Source: Halobacteriovorax sp. DA5 (GTDB lineage: Bacteria; Bdellovibrionota; Bacteriovoracia; Bacteriovoracales; Bacteriovoracaceae). From it: 64,000 nt of DNA. The translations under genes were made by a program, and so were the position numbers. This document shows, one piece after another, positions 62,517 to 64,000 of the stretch (the stretch's first letter is position 1; the number at the start of each line of letters is the position of its first letter). The notes beneath the pieces are model-generated. The model saw only the letters and a list, made by a program, of their open reading frames with translations, searched no databases and was not told the DNA's origin. The DNA is taken from contig NZ_PPDJ01000001.1 of assembly GCF_002903145.1 (NCBI RefSeq), positions 62,001 to 126,000 on the forward strand. The letters are read 5' to 3'.

Positions 62517-63527
62517 ATGAACGATAAGAAACCAAACACATTTACACTTATCTCAAAAGATAACTTCACAATTGGGAAGTTACTTTTCTTATGTGTAGTG
62601 AGTTTGATCTTAAGTGTTGCTTATCCACTAGGTGTATTTTCACCACTTCCAGTGGCATTCGCTTTCTTAATCTATGGAAACTTAAAGACGCTTGTGACTT
62701 TCGGTGTAATGATCGTTCTTTGCTTTATTGCTGCACAATCGAACGACTCTTTTTTAATCCTTGCTAACTCTGCGTACGTTTTATTCTACGCTGTTATCAT
62801 TGGTTACTTGAGTGCCGCTACGATTTTACGCAATGAAGATCCTGTAAAAGGATTATTAAAGAGAGGATTTATACTCCTACTTGTGATCTTCGGACTTTTG
62901 GGAACAATTGAAGTGATTTTTCCTTCAACAATCTCGACGACGATTACAACTTCAGTAAATGAAGGTTTGTCACAATTAAAGAATTCACCAGATTATAAAG
63001 AATTAATTGCTCGCGGTGGTGAAGTCGCAGCAACTTACCAAAGTGTTTTTGAAAACCCAGAAGATATCATTAAGAGAATCTATCAATGGGGCTTCTCTGT
63101 TATTTTTGTAAGTACGTTCTTTATTTTATGGTTAACAGTTTTCATGCTTTTAAGAAATGCAAAGTTATGGAAAATGCTTCATGGCTACAAATTTGGTCTA
63201 AAGCACTTTGTGCGCTTTCAAGTGCCAGAGTACTTTGCCCTTATCGTAGTTATTGGGCTAGCTCTCTTCTTAGGTGGAGAGTATATTGGTGGTGAGATTG
63301 TTGAGGTTATTGGCCTTAATATCTTACTTTGCTTAGGAATATTCTATTTCTTTCAAGGAATGGGTGTTTACTTAGACTTCTTAAAATATATTAAGGTGAC
63401 TGGGTTTGTTCGCTCAATTCTTGCGATTATGACTATTTTCTTTGCTCATCGTTTTATTGCGATTGTTGGCCTATTAGACTATTGGGTCAACTTTAGAAGA
63501 TTTTTTAAAAATAATAAGGAGATATAA
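62517..63527 (+). CDS. DUF2232-like polytopic membrane protein
   Basis: 336 aa with about eight hydrophobic segments, including LLFLCVVSLILSVAYPLGVF, YVLFYAVIIGYLSAATIL, FILLLVIFGLLGTIEVIF, FSVIFVSTFFILWLTVFMLL and FALIVVIGLALFLGG. Such proteins are often found between rpsR and rplI and resemble YybS/DUF2232 proteins. Function is unknown. It starts 41 bases after the fused gene and its stop is 1 base before the rplI ATG, so the ribosomal operon is continuous. Confidence 0.7.
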   Translation: MNDKKPNTFTLISKDNFTIGKLLFLCVVSLILSVAYPLGVFSPLPVAFAFLIYGNLKTLVTFGVMIVLCFIAAQSNDSFLILANSAYVLFYAVIIGYLSAATILRNEDPVKGLLKRGFILLLVIFGLLGTIEVIFPSTISTTITTSVNEGLSQLKNSPDYKELIARGGEVAATYQSVFENPEDIIKRIYQWGFSVIFVSTFFILWLTVFMLLRNAKLWKMLHGYKFGLKHFVRFQVPEYFALIVVIGLALFLGGEYIGGEIVEVIGLNILLCLGIFYFFQGMGVYLDFLKYIKVTGFVRSILAIMTIFFAHRFIAIVGLLDYWVNFRRFFKNNKEI

Positions 63528-63528
63528 A

Positions 63529-64000
63529 ATGAAAGTTATTCTTAAAGAAACTGTAAAGTCTCTTGGTAACGTTGGTGAGATCGTTAACGTTTCAGCTGGT
63601 TATGCAAGAAACTTCCTAATTCCAAATGGTGCTGCAGTTCTAGCTGATGAATCAAACACAGCTCAGGTTAAGCACTTTGAGAAACTACTTGCTAAGCAAG
63701 TTGAAGCTGATAAAGCATCTGCAACAAAAGTTGCTGGTGCAATCAATGGACTAAACATTGAACTTATCAAAAGAGTTGGTACTAACGGTAAACTATTTGG
63801 TTCTGTTACTACTCACGAACTTTCTCTTGAACTAGGTAAACTAGGTCACGATGTAGAAAGAAGACACCTTCTTCTAGAAAACCCAATCCGTGCGATTGGT
63901 AGCTACGAAGTTAAAGCTAAGGTTTTCGCAGGTGTAGATGCTACTTTTACAGTAACTGTAAAAATGGATCCTGCTCAAGAAGAAGAAAACAAGAAAAAAG
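63529..64000 (+). CDS. rplI: 50S ribosomal protein bL9 (3' end outside the window)
   Basis: ATG at 63529 with AAGGAGAT upstream; the frame stays open to the window edge, about 157 codons. The sequence starts MKVILKETVKSLGNVGEIVN and continues with VSAGYARNFLIPNG, the conserved N-terminal domain of bL9. A connecting helix and the C-terminal domain follow (NGKLFGSVTTHEL, ending KKK). Family length is about 150 aa, so nearly the whole gene is present. Confidence 0.93.
   Translation, partial: MKVILKETVKSLGNVGEIVNVSAGYARNFLIPNGAAVLADESNTAQVKHFEKLLAKQVEADKASATKVAGAINGLNIELIKRVGTNGKLFGSVTTHELSLELGKLGHDVERRHLLLENPIRAIGSYEVKAKVFAGVDATFTVTVKMDPAQEEENKKK

Overview
The window is AT-rich, densely coded DNA from a Gram-negative bacterium. 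The gene content fits a Bdellovibrionota predator, most likely a Bacteriovorax or Halobacteriovorax relative. The reasons are an FHA-GGDEF protein of the Bdellovibrio DgcB type, a MotAB pair under a sigma-28-like promoter, many secreted or outer-membrane proteins with few recognisable relatives, a complete nucleoside uptake and phosphorolysis set, and a Tol system. The taxonomic call is an inference from gene content, because no rRNA gene is present. I saw no tRNA, CRISPR array, prophage or insertion sequence.

Layout. 1-6133 (minus) holds a ppsR start, miaA, mutL, a dgcB-like gene, pgi and an acyl-CoA dehydrogenase. 6362-7348 (plus) has two small membrane proteins. 7345-9405 (minus) is motA-motB plus a membrane protein, with a sigma-28-like promoter upstream. 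9706-28119 (plus) is an 18-kb envelope locus in two transcription blocks. The first block encodes three tandem lipoproteins (628, 1719 and 1663 aa) with fibronectin-like and other beta modules. The second encodes an N-domain/beta-barrel protein, two cytoplasmic-looking proteins (one PAS-like), a small beta-barrel, a PEGA-TPR protein, and a 707-aa protein that reads as the C-terminal half of FliF joined through a membrane helix to FliG. I consider this locus the best candidate for an undescribed machine.

28153-34843 has an isovaleryl-CoA-dehydrogenase-like gene, an unrecognised 575-aa protein, two secreted YafD-like EEP hydrolases, rlmN and small genes. 35002-42472 has sppA, lapB, three envelope genes and tolQ-tolR-tolA-tolB; tolA appears to start at a rare ATC codon. 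42601-46772 has an NtrC-like regulator that has lost the GAFTGA loop and Walker B acidic residues, a small basic protein, an HD phosphohydrolase and an unknown. 46994-53682 is ftsE-ftsX-envC-ctpA-xseA plus a histidine-kinase-like protein without a recognisable ATP-binding site. 53683-59119 has a DnaQ-type exonuclease and the nucleoside salvage genes punA, deoA and nupC. 59302-64000 has rng, a LON-domain protein, a fused bS6-bS18 ribosomal gene, a DUF2232-like membrane protein and the start of rplI.

How the genes fit together. Several clusters serve the envelope: division-linked murein hydrolysis (FtsEX-EnvC, with CtpA beside it), outer-membrane constriction and integrity (Tol), LPS control (LapB), and the FliF/FliG-like locus. 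The nucleoside genes fit growth on prey nucleic acids. Regulation by c-di-GMP and degenerate two-component or NtrC-type proteins is a recurring theme.
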